Shown here: positions 1 to 11,570 of the stretch, piece after piece
How the letters are laid out: each line of letters starts with the position of its first letter
How positions within the stretch are numbered: position 1 is the first letter of the stretch
DNA from: Gaeumannomyces sp. JS-464
Lineage: Eukaryota; Ascomycota; Sordariomycetes; Magnaporthales; Magnaporthaceae
NCBI GenBank assembly: GCA_002197995.1
Contig: NGZR01000003.1
Span: 3,534,001-3,598,000, forward strand
Reading direction: 5' to 3'
DNA length: 64,000 nucleotides
The notes under the pieces: model-generated
Seen by the model: the letters and a program-made list of their open reading frames with translations, nothing else
Database searches by the model: none
What the model was told of the DNA's origin: nothing
Program-made: the position numbers and the translations under genes

Positions 1-1956
1 GCAGCCCGACCTTCTGGTCGACGAGGAGTGGCGCGGCTGCTTGAGAAACTGGTCGACCTGCAGATCCCCGAGATTCTTTACGACTCCTCGGTTGTCCCGC
101 TGCTCCCCGTCGACGTCATGGCCCAGATATGGGTCAAGGAGTTTCGCTACCACTTCCTGGGCGATCGCCCGACTGCCAACAATCGCCTGATCGGCCAGCA
201 CTGCTTCCCTTGGGTCCTCCGTCTCGTGTCGACCTGGGAGGACTTCTTTCGAGATAATTTTGGATATATGCTGTCGTCCAAGCTCAGCGACACCGCCGCT
301 TCTACTAGGCTGGTGTATATGGACCCCGTCTGTGCCCTAATTACCTCACTGTTGCCTGTTTTGCGGGAGAAGGTCTCGGCAGCAGCGGCCGAGGCAGTTC
401 CGGACCCAAGCTTTCTGAGCAGCTTCATAGGACAGCTCCTGACGTTTGACGAGGATATACGAACCCGTTTCGGCTACGATGACGGCGACGGAGGCGACGA
501 CAGTGGTTGGGATGGACTAACTGCGGGCGTCCTAGAGACGCACTTCGTCGCATGGTTGCAAGCGGAGAAAGAATTTGCGCTAACGCGGTTCAAGGCCATC
601 ATGGACTCGGCCGACGCGCGTGCTATCGACTACGACTACGGCGGCCCCGGCAAAACCAAGCCGACTTTTGCCGCCTGCCGCGTAACGGATCTTCTGAGGT
701 CCGTGACGAGCCAGTACGAGCGTGTCCGGCGCTTCTCGCACCGCCTGCGCTTTCTCATCGATATCCAGCTCGCTATTCTAGACGAGTTCCACGACCATCT
801 CCGGGGTTCTCTCGAGGCCTACATCTCCCTTACTTCCACCTTTGCCCGCACGCTGCAGGGAGCTACAAAGGAGCAACTCGCTGCACTAGAGGGCACTGGT
901 GCTCTGGAAGTACTCTGCAAAGTCTATGGCGGCGCCGACCACGTGGTCAATGCCCTGGAAGATTGGAGTAACGAAGAAGTAAGCTCGGCTATCTTCTCTG
1001 TGATTGATCAAGCCTCTCTGGAAACTCCCCAGTCAGATGCTAACAAATGGACCCTCCTTCACCCAACCATTAGTTCTTTGTTGTTTTCTGGCAGGAGCTT
1101 CAAGCCCGGGCCAAGAAGAATGAGGGACAGGAAAGTATCGCGGGCGGTCTGAGTTTTGATGATGTCAAGGGAGGACGTCAGCCGCCGTTGGTTCCGACGG
1201 TGACGGTGCCGTTATTTTCGACGAGATTATAGCAGCGTACAGCGCTCGGCGCAAAGCGGCACTCAACTTGATCGTCTCTTCCCTCGCCGACTCGCACTAC
1301 ACGGCCTTCCGTCCTTACCTGAGGCTGGGTCGGTGGACTACCATCAGCGATGACCCGTCACAAGCCGATCCCTCACAGCTCGCGATTTCGCCCGAGCTGG
1401 ATGAACCTCTCCGAGTAAGGACCCTTGACAAACCTCGAACTCCTCCCTCTTGAAAACTCACTCCATGCCCTCCCAACAGATGGTTGGTGGCTAACCAATG
1501 TGGTAGATCATCAAACGCAACTTGGACTTCTTGCATCGCGCCCTCAGCACGGCCGCGTTCCGGCGCGTCTGGCGCGAGACTCTGGATAGGCTGAACGATG
1601 CGCTGTGGGATGGCGTGCTTATGGGGCACAGCTTCACAGCCTTCGGGGCGGCTCAGTTCGCCCGCGATCTCCAGGCTGTGGTGTCGCTCGTCGAGCGCTA
1701 CATTCCGGACGGCTCTGCGATGTTGTTGAGTGTGCAGGAGGGAATCAGGCTCTTGAGCGTCCCGCTTGATGCTCCAGGGGATGCCGAGGGTAGTAAAGCT
1801 GGGGGACAAGCCGTTATTACGCTCAGGCAGGCCAATGACCGAATCCTCATGGACGAGGCTGATGCCAGAAAGCTTCTCGAGGAGCTCGGCATCGAAATGC
1901 TCACGCTGGCCAACGCAAGACATATTTTGCAGCGGCGGGTTGAGGTGAGCGCATAG
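1..1956 (+). CDS. RINT1/Tip20-family vesicle tethering protein, C-terminal part (5' end outside window)
   Basis: The reading frame is already open at base 1, so the gene starts upstream. The family (RINT1 in animals, Tip20 in yeast) is a subunit of the Dsl1/NRZ complex that tethers COPI vesicles at the ER for Golgi-to-ER retrograde traffic. The visible part starts near the diagnostic FRYHFLGDRPTANN stretch and runs to the C-terminus, about 582 residues. Exons read as 1-978, 1095-1414 and 1507-1956; the introns have GTAAGC and GTAAGG donors and phase 0 junctions (NEE|ELQARAKKN and DEPLR|IIKRNL). Inside exon 2 the frame must change at the G run 1169-1171 to join FDDVKG to the following FDEIIAAYSARRKAA segment. 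One missing base there makes exon 2 a whole number of codons. The gene is probably intact apart from this consensus error. Family assignment is firm; the ortholog symbol is not. Confidence 0.85.
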
Positions 1957-2371
1957 AATGCATGGCTAGGAAAGCAAGCATGTGTGATGAACACAGAAGG
2001 TTGGGGAAAGAAGAGAAATGAAGAGAAGAAAAAAGAAGAGGCACAGGCTCTCGCCATTGTGTTAGAAATACAAATGAAATGGTTGCTGGCGAAAACCCAA
2101 CTACCTAGATAGGGGCGTCGGGTGGAATCAGGATAACGCTGCATATGTATTCCATGTCTATATATCACTATGTCTAGAAAATGAACCGATTTCGCCACAT
2201 GATCCCGAATGAAAAATCCAGCCAAAAAGTAGAAAACCGAAAGGCCTCGATATCCAAGGATGCTTGATCAAGGTATTCATTCCTACGCCAAACCCCTTCT
2301 AGGCCGTCAGCCGACACGTTTGAATTGACGTCTCGGATCCAAGAGAGTCGGTGTAGGCAGGGTAGGAAAGC
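1957..2371. other. Convergent 3' intergenic region
   Basis: Lies between the RINT1-family stop codon and the mitochondrial carrier stop codon on the other strand. It is A-rich in its first 150 bases (AAAGAAGAGAAATGAAGAG-like), as expected for two facing 3' UTRs. No coding signal is seen. Confidence 0.6.
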
Positions 2372-3319
2372 TTAGTTGAGAGCCCGCATGGTCATCTCGA
2401 CGACGGCAAAGGTGCCGGCGCTAACGGGCATGGCCCTGAGCAGGGTGGGGCCGAGGCCCTTCCAGAAGCCCCTCATGCCCTCGGCGCGCCAGATCTGGGC
2501 GAAGCAGTCGCGCATGGTGCGGAAGCGCTGGTGGTCGCCGAAGCCGTCGGTCTGCATCTTGCTCTTGACGACGTCGAGCGGGTAGCTAGCCAGCCAGAGG
2601 GCCTCGCCGGCGAGGCCGCCGTAGAAGGCGACCTTGTAGGGCGCGACGTCCTTGCGGGCGACGCCGTTGCGGGCCGCGTCGGCGTTCATGAGCCACTCGA
2701 AGGCCAGGAACCACACGCCGTAGGCCTGGGCCTCGCGCAGCACCGTGACGGCGCCGCCGCGGTAGATGCCGGGCAGGACCCCGCCCGCGGCGGCGCCTAG
2801 CTTGCGGGCGCAGTCGACGGGGCCCGCGTAGAGGCGCGCGGCGCCGTGCGGCTGGGTCTGGAGGCGGATGCGGACGTGTTCGATCGGGGCGGAGATGGCC
2901 GAGTTGGCGACGCCGGCAAAGGCGCCGGCGGCGTAGTACTGGCCGTAGCCCAGCGGAGCGCCGTCGCCGGCGCCGTTGCGGGCCTCGAACCAGCGGCGGG
3001 CCTGGTGGAAGGCGCCGAACTGGACCGAGACGCACGCGCCGATGCCCAGGAGCGGCGTCAGGGTGCCCTTGTAGAAGGCCAGCGCCCCTTCGTTCTTCCA
3101 GATGGACGTGGCCGCCGCCAGGGCCGAGGGGTACGCCGCCGTCGTCTGCAGGCGCACCTTGACAATGTCAAAGGGCTGGCCGATCAGGACCTGCGCGACG
3201 CCGCCCGCCGCCCCCGAGAACAGGTCCTTGGCCGTCTGCAGTCCTGCCGACGACTCGGGCGGCGGCGGCGGCGGCGCGGTGCGACTGTGCCTTTCGACGT
3301 CGGCGGCCGAGGTTGCCAT
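2372..3319 (-). CDS. Mitochondrial carrier protein, YMC1/YMC2-like
   Basis: A single-exon protein of 315 residues, the usual size for the mitochondrial solute carrier family of the inner membrane. All three Solcar repeats are visible with their P-x-[DE]-x-x-[KR] signatures: PFDIVKVRLQ, PIEHVRIRLQTQ and PLDVVKSKMQ, each following a hydrophobic helix. The PIEHVRIRLQTQ form of the second repeat and the overall layout resemble the yeast Ymc1/Ymc2 organic/amino-acid carriers; a carnitine or ornithine carrier is the main alternative. I chose the start at MATSAAD (3319) because it follows an A-rich leader and gives a normal length. The frame stays open 47 codons further upstream, but that part looks non-coding. 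The N-terminus carries a short proline run before the first repeat. Substrate cannot be read from the sequence. Confidence 0.85.
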   Translation of the reverse strand: MATSAADVERHSRTAPPPPPPESSAGLQTAKDLFSGAAGGVAQVLIGQPFDIVKVRLQTTAAYPSALAAATSIWKNEGALAFYKGTLTPLLGIGACVSVQFGAFHQARRWFEARNGAGDGAPLGYGQYYAAGAFAGVANSAISAPIEHVRIRLQTQPHGAARLYAGPVDCARKLGAAAGGVLPGIYRGGAVTVLREAQAYGVWFLAFEWLMNADAARNGVARKDVAPYKVAFYGGLAGEALWLASYPLDVVKSKMQTDGFGDHQRFRTMRDCFAQIWRAEGMRGFWKGLGPTLLRAMPVSAGTFAVVEMTMRALN

Positions 3320-4109
3320 GCTTTTTTGTTTTTTTTGGTCTCTCTCGTGGGCTTCACTAGAACCGCTGCTGACTGCTTCTCCTCGATCGCTCCTCCTCTT
3401 CCTCGCTTGCCCTCGCTGGCAAGCCGGAGCGGTTCTCACCGCCGCACAGGACTCCGACAAAGCCTGCGCTGAAGGAAGGAAAGGCTGTGTTTGTGTTATC
3501 GGAGCGGGGGTGCGATTGTCGTGTGTCGCCTGGTGTCGGGGTGGAACAGATCCAGGTATCAGGGAGGTCAGGTAGGTGGTAGATAATTGACCAACAACCT
3601 ATGCGGTCCTGGGGTTTGGGATGATGGATGGCAGGTTCGAGGCGCCCAGCGCCGGTGCCGCGCGATATTGATACTGTTCAACGTTTAATTCGTCCAGTCA
3701 ATAGGCGCGCGCTCAACGCGGGATGGGCGGAAAGCTGGAGCTCTCGATGGCGGGGAACTGTGTGTGGCTGATCCAGTCCGACGGGAAGTGGGCAGATGCC
3801 GCAATCGGAGCACCCGACAGCAGAAGCAGGGAGTGGGAGCTTCCATGGTGGGGCGACAGCGGCTCGCCCGCATTTCACCATGGCGCCCTGCAGATGACGT
3901 GCTTGCCAAGAAAGAATGAATGTGCAGTCCTCGCCGGCTATCAAGTGCTGGTGCCATGTAGCCTGGTGATGATGATTGCCGGTCAAAATCTAGATAGCTG
4001 ACTATTTACCATCCATCGACAAGAAACTGGAGAACAGGCTGGCTTTCAAGTGCCGTGCTTTCCGACAGCCCTTGAGTATCATATTTTCTCGTAGGTCTCG
4101 GGTCCCCAA
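3320..4109. promoter_or_regulatory. Intergenic region upstream of the mitochondrial carrier
   Basis: Separates the carrier start from the COG3 stop codon; both genes are on the minus strand. It should hold the carrier promoter and 5' UTR and the COG3 terminator. Short open frames near 3678-4001 on both strands show no recognisable domain or codon preference. Confidence 0.5.
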
Positions 4110-6822
4110 TCATACCCGTGACACCTTGCTGTTTCTGTCGCCCTGTGCTTGGGCGTTGAGCTGAATAGCCTCCTTGAGCTTGGCCACCACCTCGGGCTGG
4201 TTGCCGAAAACCTTCTGCAGCAGCTCATCCAGATCGCGCTCTATCTTAGCCATGTTCTTGCCCCCAAGCTTTCGAGCCTGCGCGTCATTAACCAGTGTGC
4301 CCCAGCGCCTTGTGAACGCGACGATGGACTGTCGGAGAAGCTCGTCCAGCTGCTCGCTCGCGTCCTGATTCTCGCCACCCGACGCCCCCATTCCGGGCGT
4401 TCCGGGCCTGCCCGTAGCGGGTGTGCCTGTCCTGCCCGGCACAGGTGAGCCGCGTGAGAAGAGCGACGCCCCTGGTATAAAACTGCTGAAGTAGCCGACC
4501 CAGCCCTGCGCCGTCGAGATGGCATCCCAGATCTGCCCGAAGTGCTCCATTCCCGCCCCCTGGCTTCGTACGTCGCCAATTTCGAGAGTGAGCAGCTCGT
4601 TCTTTAGTATGAGCAGATTCTTGATCATGAACAGGTCCGGATCCGTGCCGTTCTTGCTCGATTTGATCTTGGCCTCGGCCCGTTGTAGTCCCTGGATCGA
4701 CTCCTTGACTATCTTGAAGACGACTGGGCTGTTGCGTTGCTGTGCACCGAGACATACATACCAAATCAGCATGTCTCTTTGTTGACCTCATCCCACCTTC
4801 ACTTTAGCTGCGTGGTCGGGGGAACACTTACACATCTCTCCTTGGGCATGCACCGGTCAAACATTATGAGCAGGTTCAGCGCCTGCTTCACAGGAGGGTA
4901 CGCATTAGACGACGCGGCTCCATTGACCGCAGGTTCGATCTTGAGCGCATCAGGGACGATAGGCGCCTTGGTGATGGACCTGGCAATCTCGGCTTCAAAC
5001 AATCCGTCCGCAAAGGGCCACAGGTGCTCAGCCAGGAGCCGGACTGCCACCTCGCGCCGGTGCATCGCCACGGGCGTAGCCTCCCCAGCCCGGTCCTCGT
5101 CCTCATCATCATAGTAGTCAGCAGTGTCGTCGGCCAGATACTCGGCAGCCAACCAGCCGAGCACGGCACAGAGCGCCTGCAAATCCCTCGGTGTAGCCGG
5201 CGTAAGTGCGGTCTGTAGCGCTGTTGCAATGGGGGCCACGTTGATGCCGCTAACTGTGTCGCTGCGGTGCGCTTTGACAATCGCAAATGCGGACTCTGCC
5301 TCAGGGCTGTAGTGAGGCTCGATGCCAAAGACACGTCCAAAGAGCAGAGCCTCGTTGTGAGATCGTTCAAAACACTGTTTGACGAAGCTGCGGCACGCTG
5401 TCTCGATGGATGCCTCCTTACACTCTTCCTTGAAAGAGTCACGGTCCGCCTGGCTGAGCGGGCGAAGATCGCGGTCCCGTGACGCTAGGTAGGTCCGGAA
5501 CAAGTTATTGGCTGTGTTAGAGTACATGTCGACACAGGAACCCGACCGGCGGCTTCCCCACGGTCGTATGCCTGTAGGACCACCTTTTGGATATTGGGAA
5601 TGAGCGAGTATGAATCAAGTATCATCTCCTCAAAGCGGCCATACGCTAGTGCGTGCCGAGTCGACTCGGACTGCGTGGCCGCAATCTGCTTCGAGATCTC
5701 GCCCGAGACTTTGTCCAGGAGCGCGGTGAAGTTAACCTCGAGGAGATGCAATGCTTTCGTCAGCAGGGCCTGATATCGAGCCTGATAAGACTCGGCATCG
5801 CGGTATGTTGGCTATTCGCGTGGAATGCCCAAAAGAATGGTCAGCTTCCAGGCCTATACACTACGGATTGCATTGCAAAAGAAGATCAAGCCGCGAACAT
5901 ACGTGTTGGGCCATGAAGTCGATACATGACTCTAGGTTTGTCAACATCTCGGAGAACGGGGCGCCACCGGCAAGGCGGCTCGCCCCCGGAGCGTTGAGAC
6001 GACGAGTAACCTCCTCGAGGTATGCATAGTAGTAGAAGTCGGAGCGAACGTCGTCGGCGAGCTTCTCCAGCCGTCGCTGCTCGGTGAGCAGGTTGTCACA
6101 CTGGGACTGGAACGAGGTGGTTTGCTCCTCCACGGCGCGGAACGACTCGGCCAGGGAGGCAAGGATGCGCAGGGCCCCGTCCGTATCCTCGATGAGGGTG
6201 TCGAGGTGCCGCTCCGTCAGGGCCAGCTTGTCGCGATACGTGCTGATGACCAAGATTGAATGTGAGCCGCTGGGAAGATTTTCACAGGCGTCCACGCCGG
6301 CGGGCTAGACAGGGGGTGGTGGTCTGCATCGTCAAACGCACATGTACTCCTGCTGGCTGGCCTCGAGCAACTCATCCTGGAGGACCTCGAAGAAAGGGGT
6401 GTCGTCGTCGATACAAGCCATGCGAGAGAGGTCCGCTGCCTCGACAGCCAGGGCGTCCCAGGTTCTGTCCCTTCTCTTCCTCCGTTTCTTCTTGGCATCC
6501 TTCCCCAGCTGTTTCCGCACAATATCGTAGAAGTCCGAGTATGACTTCGCCCGCCTGCTCAAGGAGGGGTCGGATGGGCCGTCGTCCTCGTCATCCTCGG
6601 CCAGCGCATCCAGCTGTCCGATGGCGTCGGACGCCTGCGCGGCTCCCTATGATACCGAGCACGTCAGCACAACATAACCCTGGGCTCCCGGCTGCTCGAG
6701 GCTATGCGTACGTTGGGTTGTTGGAGCAGCGACTCTTTTCTGCGGTGGGTGTGGGCTTGCGAGCCACTGCTCTTCTTGCCCTTGAAGTCGGGCACGAAGC
6801 TGTACCAGGAGTCGTCGTACAT
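4110..6822 (-). CDS. COG3: Conserved oligomeric Golgi complex subunit 3 (COG3/Sec34 family)
   Basis: Subunit of the COG lobe A tether that guides retrograde vesicles within the Golgi. Five exons can be read on the minus strand: 6712-6822, 6342-6646, 5903-6269, 4832-5811 and 4110-4739. The introns have GTACGC, GTGCGT, GTATGT and GTAAGT donors, and phases match at every junction. The product is about 797 residues. Recognisable pieces are the N-terminal MYDDSWYSF, the coiled coil TSFQSQCDNLLTEQRRLEKL, the Sec34 core YAYLEEVTRRLNAPG, and the C-terminal helical part SPVVFKIVKESIQGLQRA. Between QAYDR and MYSNTANNLFRTYL (about 5530-5566) one base is missing from the consensus; adding one makes exon 4 a whole number of codons. 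A 50-base intron at this spot is possible by phase but would delete conserved residues and has no usable branch site. The gene is head-to-head with the RCC1-repeat gene. Confidence 0.88.
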
Positions 6823-7377
6823 TTTCTCCAGCTAGTAGCCCTAGGGCCTAAGGCAAGAGCAATTGCTGCACGGGGCAAAGCGTCGTCGTCGCAGTCGGGC
6901 TGGTGGGCTTGATCGGTCGAGCCCGTGTGCCTCGACTCGTTGCTCTGCGCGCTTGCCTCGCAGCAATTGAAGCGTGGCATCGTCGCCGCCTTCTGTGTGG
7001 GGCTGCTGGCAGTGGAGCTGGACCCCTGTTAGAAACGGCGGTGCGCAGACATGCAGCGAGGTGGACCCAGCACAGGATCCAGGGGAGCTCAGCTCAGGTT
7101 TCCCATGTCGTTGAGCGACGGCAAATCACGGGCGTCGCTTTGCAAATCTGGAATGACGCCGATGGGTATGAGATGATCTCCCAAACACCCGACCCTCGAA
7201 GCCGTGCAATACATGCCTTTTGTAAGCTTCCCCTCTTTGCAGTGGGTAAGCGCACGTGCCACGTTCACCGGCGTGGGAGTTTGAAGAATCCCAGACTTTT
7301 TGCCTGAATAGCTTCCACTTCTCCACAAGAACAATCAAAGTCCTCGGCCAGATTTTTCGACAAGGTGAACCGCAAAA
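6823..7377. promoter_or_regulatory. Divergent promoter region, COG3 / mitochondrial RCC1-repeat gene
   Basis: A 555-base spacer between two head-to-head start codons, so it must hold both promoters. No coding pattern is visible. Initiation context on the plus-strand side is CGCAAAAATGC. Confidence 0.5.
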
Positions 7378-9161
7378 ATGCATCGAGCTGGCGCGCTTCG
7401 GCGCACCGCACTGTCGACGGCTTCTCGCAGGCAATGCGCCGCACGGCCTTCGCAATGGGTGCGCCATGCCAGCCGCGGCCCGTCGCAGGGTGGCGTTTCT
7501 CATAAAAGCTCGCGTGGCGCTGGGGCCTGGGACTTGTCCCCGTTCTGGTAGTCTCTGCTGGTGCGGGATGGTATCTGTATCCTGACTACGTTGGAGTCAC
7601 AGATTCCTCCACCAAGTTGAAGGAAGATGCGACTGCGAAGCAGTCAGAGAAGCAGCGGCCCAAGGAGGCGACGCCGATGGAGGAGGACCGGGCTCTGTTA
7701 AGTGCCCAGCATAACCAGGTCGAAAAAAGCTGGAAAACCCGGGCGTCTGGGCCTGGGGATCCAACTCGGGCAGGGTGGTGACACCCGATTCCTCCGAGAC
7801 CGTCATCAAAGCACCCCGCCGGATTCCCTTCTTCAATGGCATGCTACTACGCGATCTCAAGATTGATCGGGACTTTGGAGTCGCAGTGACGGAGGAGGGA
7901 GATATCGTCCAATGGGGCACTGCCTTTGCCCCCGACACAACGGTGCCAGTTAAGACGCTGACAGGCAAAGACATCACGAAAGTGGCTGTTTCCAGCGACC
8001 GCATCATAGCCCTTTCCAGGGGCGGCACCGTGTTCTCGTTCCCAGTCGCAAAATCTGACCAGCAGACGGCGGGGCAGAGATCGTCCTCACCCTCCTGGCT
8101 CCCGTTTTGGTCGGGCGGCGCCTCCGACTCCGTCAACTACAGGATCCTGACGCCGCCTAGCCTCGGCTGGCGAGAGAAGGTTGTGGATGTCAGCAGTGGG
8201 CTGGAGCACTGCCTGCTCCTGACCTCGAGCGGCCGTGTCTTCTCAGCGGCGTCAAGCATGGCCGGCTTCCCGTCCAAGGGCCAGCTTGGAATCCCCGGGT
8301 TGACCTGGCTGACGAAGCCGGAGGGTCCCTATGACCAGCCACACCTAGTCAAAGGGCTGCCACCAATCAAACAGATCGCCACAGGGAACTACCATTCTCT
8401 TGCACTAAGCGGCAAAAAGCTCGCAAGTCCACGCCTGGGGTGATAATTCGGCCGGACAGCTCGGTTTCGAGGTTGACCTCGAGAATCCGGGCATTGACGC
8501 GCCGATGGCCGTTCCACTCGAGAAGCTCTACGGAACCAACAATGATGCCGGTTCGGCGCCGTCTGTTAGCTCGGTTGCAGCAGGAGGCTTTAACTCTTAC
8601 TTTACGGTCGACTCGGCGAAGCCAGCAACGCAAGATACATGGGCATGCGGCGAAGGTCTCTATGGAAGCTTAGGCACGGGCAAATGGTTACATCTGACGT
8701 CGGTGCCGGCCAAGATCAAGGGACTTTCGGGACTGTCCGAGTATGACGATGCCACCCGACGCATGGTACCTATTCGCGTGCGACACCTGTCGATAGGGAG
8801 CACGCACGCGGCAGCGGTGCTTGACAATGCGACCTCAGTACAGGCTCGCACAACCAGCGGCAGCACGCCAACAAACTGGGGCTCTGACGTGGTCTGGTGG
8901 GGTGGCAACGAGTTCTATCAGCTGGGGACCGGCAAGCGCAGCAATCTGAATGAGCCGGCGCACATCGCACCCCTCGACGTCGGTGGCAGTAACAACAGTG
9001 TCAGGGCCGCGGCTGTGGCAAGCGGTAACGCTGGGCGGCTTCAACTGACTCCCCGCGCGACGGTTCGGATCGGCGAAGGCGGCAAGGGACGCAAGGTCAG
9101 CCTGGAGCAGAAGATTGAGTGTGGTCGGTTTGCTACGGCAGTGTATTCCGCCACTGCTTGA
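7378..9161 (+). CDS. Mitochondrial RCC1-repeat protein, FMP25-like
   Basis: Encodes about 594 residues with an Arg-rich, Ser-rich presequence (MHRAGALRRTALSTASRRQ), then a hydrophobic helix (GLVPVLVVSAGAGWYLYP) and a beta-propeller of RCC1 repeats. Typical repeat cores are VWAWGSNSGRV, HAWGDNSAGQLGF, WACGEGLYGSLGTGK and VVWWGGNEFYQLGTGKRSN. This matches yeast Fmp25 and its fungal relatives, inner-membrane proteins implicated in respiratory complex III assembly. No intron is apparent. The frame must change three times: a missing A at 7504-7507, a missing base at 7734-7737, and an extra A in the run 8414-8418. Each lies in an A homopolymer, and together they balance to a whole number of codons. 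I take these as consensus errors, but a decayed copy cannot be excluded from sequence alone. Confidence 0.78.
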
Positions 9162-11570
9162 GCTTGGACTGGTGTGCCAAAGTTGGACGACTTTGTTTGC
9201 TTCTTCGATGTATTTGGAACCTTGTAATCCTAGCCATTGTCTGCCCTTTCCTCTTCTCTCGAAGATCGTTGCACTATTTCGACATCCATGTATCAACACT
9301 TGTACTCTAATTGTGTTACCGCAGGCACACGTCTCCTCTTAGTCTAGCCATCGACCTATCTCGGGTTCACCAATGCATCTCGTAATTAGTGCTTTAGCAA
9401 TACCACACTTGAAAAAGGAGGTGAGGGTTTCCGAAAAATCAACCTGTTCCAATAAAGTTATCATGCCTGATTTACAGCAAAAAATCATGGCACCTTTATT
9501 ACCACTAAACGGGCCGGTATTCTTGTGCTGTTTTTCTTCTTTCCTTTTTCCCCCTTGCTATTTCCTTTCCTTTCTTTCTTTTTCTTGCGGAGGGCATACG
9601 TGATGGTGTTAGGTCAAAAACTGGCATCAGGCTCCCCAGCCCCGGACTTTACCCAGGCAGGACCCAAGTGGGCAGCCATTTCCGCTCGCGTACGGAGCCA
9701 TATGAGGCACCGTCCGCTTGTGGGTATTAAATGGGAATGTCTTCTCGTCCTTTTCCTCTCGTTGGCTGTGCAGTTTCAGTGGTGTCAGACGCTATTTGAC
9801 TTCGCAAATGAGAAGGCCTAATATCAAGCATGCTAAGGGAGCTAGTGGGGCAGCAGCCTGGCGGGTCCGCCATGGCACCTCACCACGCGGGAGAACAATT
9901 CCACGAAGCCTTCTCTACCCCCAGACTCTTGACCCATGTCGCCATGACAAACGAATAGATGCCGAAACGCTCGTCTTTATCGCAAAGGTTGCGAGCGATA
10001 TAGACGCCCAGGCCTCTCCCTACCCGTCAAAGCACGACACAGCCTGCATTCAAGGCCCGTTGTGCTCACAGCGAGATAGGTGACAGGTAGGTAATTTGTG
10101 GATTCTATGCACTAGGTATCTATATATAGCCGGTGGGAGGGGCCCTTTCGTCCCGACGTGACAGACCTCATCGGACGGATCCGATTGCGGACACAACTTG
10201 GTAATCCTAGCTCCCCAGTCGCTAGCGCCGGAGGTCAACTTGGGCAGACCCATACACATGCCCTAAAGAACAAGAAAAATCGAGCTCAGAGCCAAAAACT
10301 GGGTTACGTCGGGGGTGGGTGAGTCGCGTTGCCCGAATGAATGATGCAGCAGTTGCGACCACCCGCTGCTTCGAGCTGGGCTCGCTGGGCTATGCTTGGT
10401 GGGGGCGGCAGGCCTCTGCTCGGTGCGCTCGGTGCATGGATGTCGGGTCATGTCTGTCGTATTGCGACAGGGGCAGTTGAATCTCCGGTCCCAAGCAGCT
10501 GGGAACAAAGAGTGCAACTGGGTGCGCCCGATAGAGTCGACGCTGACAACGAGAATGCTCGCGTCGGTGGTCAGTGCAGTGCAAGTAGTTGTCGATGGGA
10601 CGCTCCCAGTCGGCGAACGAATGCAGAACGACCCAATCCGCCAGCCAGTTTGGCGCCGATCACCGGGGTCTCAAGCTCGTCGCAGGTGGCCGTCGAGCAC
10701 GGCCGGGCTGGATTTTCATTGCTCAATTGCGCCAGCCTACAGCCCGCGGGGTCGAGGGATGATGCATGGACTTGATCACCCATCAGCCAGGCATCCTCGA
10801 ATTTCGATACACACGTGATGTGCCTTCCTGCTGCCCAGGCGCTCGCTCTGGAAACTTTGCTGGGCAGGCCTCGCCTGAACCGAGCGGCCTAGGTTGAGAT
10901 TGAGCCCAACGCCACCTGCACTACCCCTCCCCCTGCCATCAGCCGCCTGCACCTCCCGTGCTCCCCCTGTGCTGGGCTCGCTCGCTAGACCCGAGCCACC
11001 CACCTTGATGGATCCGGCTAGCCTAGCTCTGCCCACTACGAACCCACATGCGCATCCCACAGAAACGAGCACGCGGCAAACCTCGACCACCCGACTGTGC
11101 CCTTGGCACCAACAAATCTCGGCGTCGCCCCAATCCTGCGACTGCCACTGCCGCGCGCCTTTGTGTCCATTTCTAATCATTGTTAACCTCGCTGCCTCGC
11201 TGCTCCCTGAGATCCTCCTCCCCTACTCACCCGCTGTCCACCGTTCCTTGGTTGTCCCTAATATCTTGCAACCATGCCCTGAGCCTGCTTCCACTACCGC
11301 AACCGAGAGATCGCCGTCTTTTGCGCCACCGCTGGCCCGGCTCCCCTTTCAACGTCATTACCGCCCCCCTAGCTGACCCGCCACCCCCCGTCTGTCGTCT
11401 GCGCGGCCCCGAAAATCCTCAAGCTACTCGCCCAGCCGGGCTGCCCAAACATTTATCACCTCAACAAAGCCGCCAGGCCGTTGCGCCGGTGGAAATCGCT
11501 GGCTCGGAAATTCTCCGATAATCCCGGTCTCACACGTCACCACACCACCGCCCAGCCGGCTTCTCCGCAG
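9162..11570. promoter_or_regulatory. Intergenic region and pyrimidine-rich leader of the tyrosine phosphatase gene
   Basis: A 2.4-kb stretch without a credible gene. The first part is T-rich 3' flank of the RCC1-repeat gene, with CT tracts near 9525-9590. A TATA-like TATATATAG occurs at 10121-10129. From about 10880 to 11570 the strand is strongly C/T rich with CCTCCCC and CACCCC clusters, typical of long 5' leaders of regulatory genes in filamentous fungi. Open frames here (for example 10894-11376) are compositionally biased and show no domain. Confidence 0.5.

Noticed and set aside
5518..5567. A 50-base intron in COG3 joining AYD to NNLFRTYL
   Set aside because: Phases fit by chance, but the only branch-like CTAAC lies about 5 bases from the acceptor and conserved residues (MYSNTA) would be lost. 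A one-base indel is simpler and keeps them.
10894..11376. 160-codon Pro/Thr/Ser-rich frame upstream of the phosphatase
   Set aside because: Produced by a C/T-rich leader sequence, with no conserved feature; stops before the phosphatase start.
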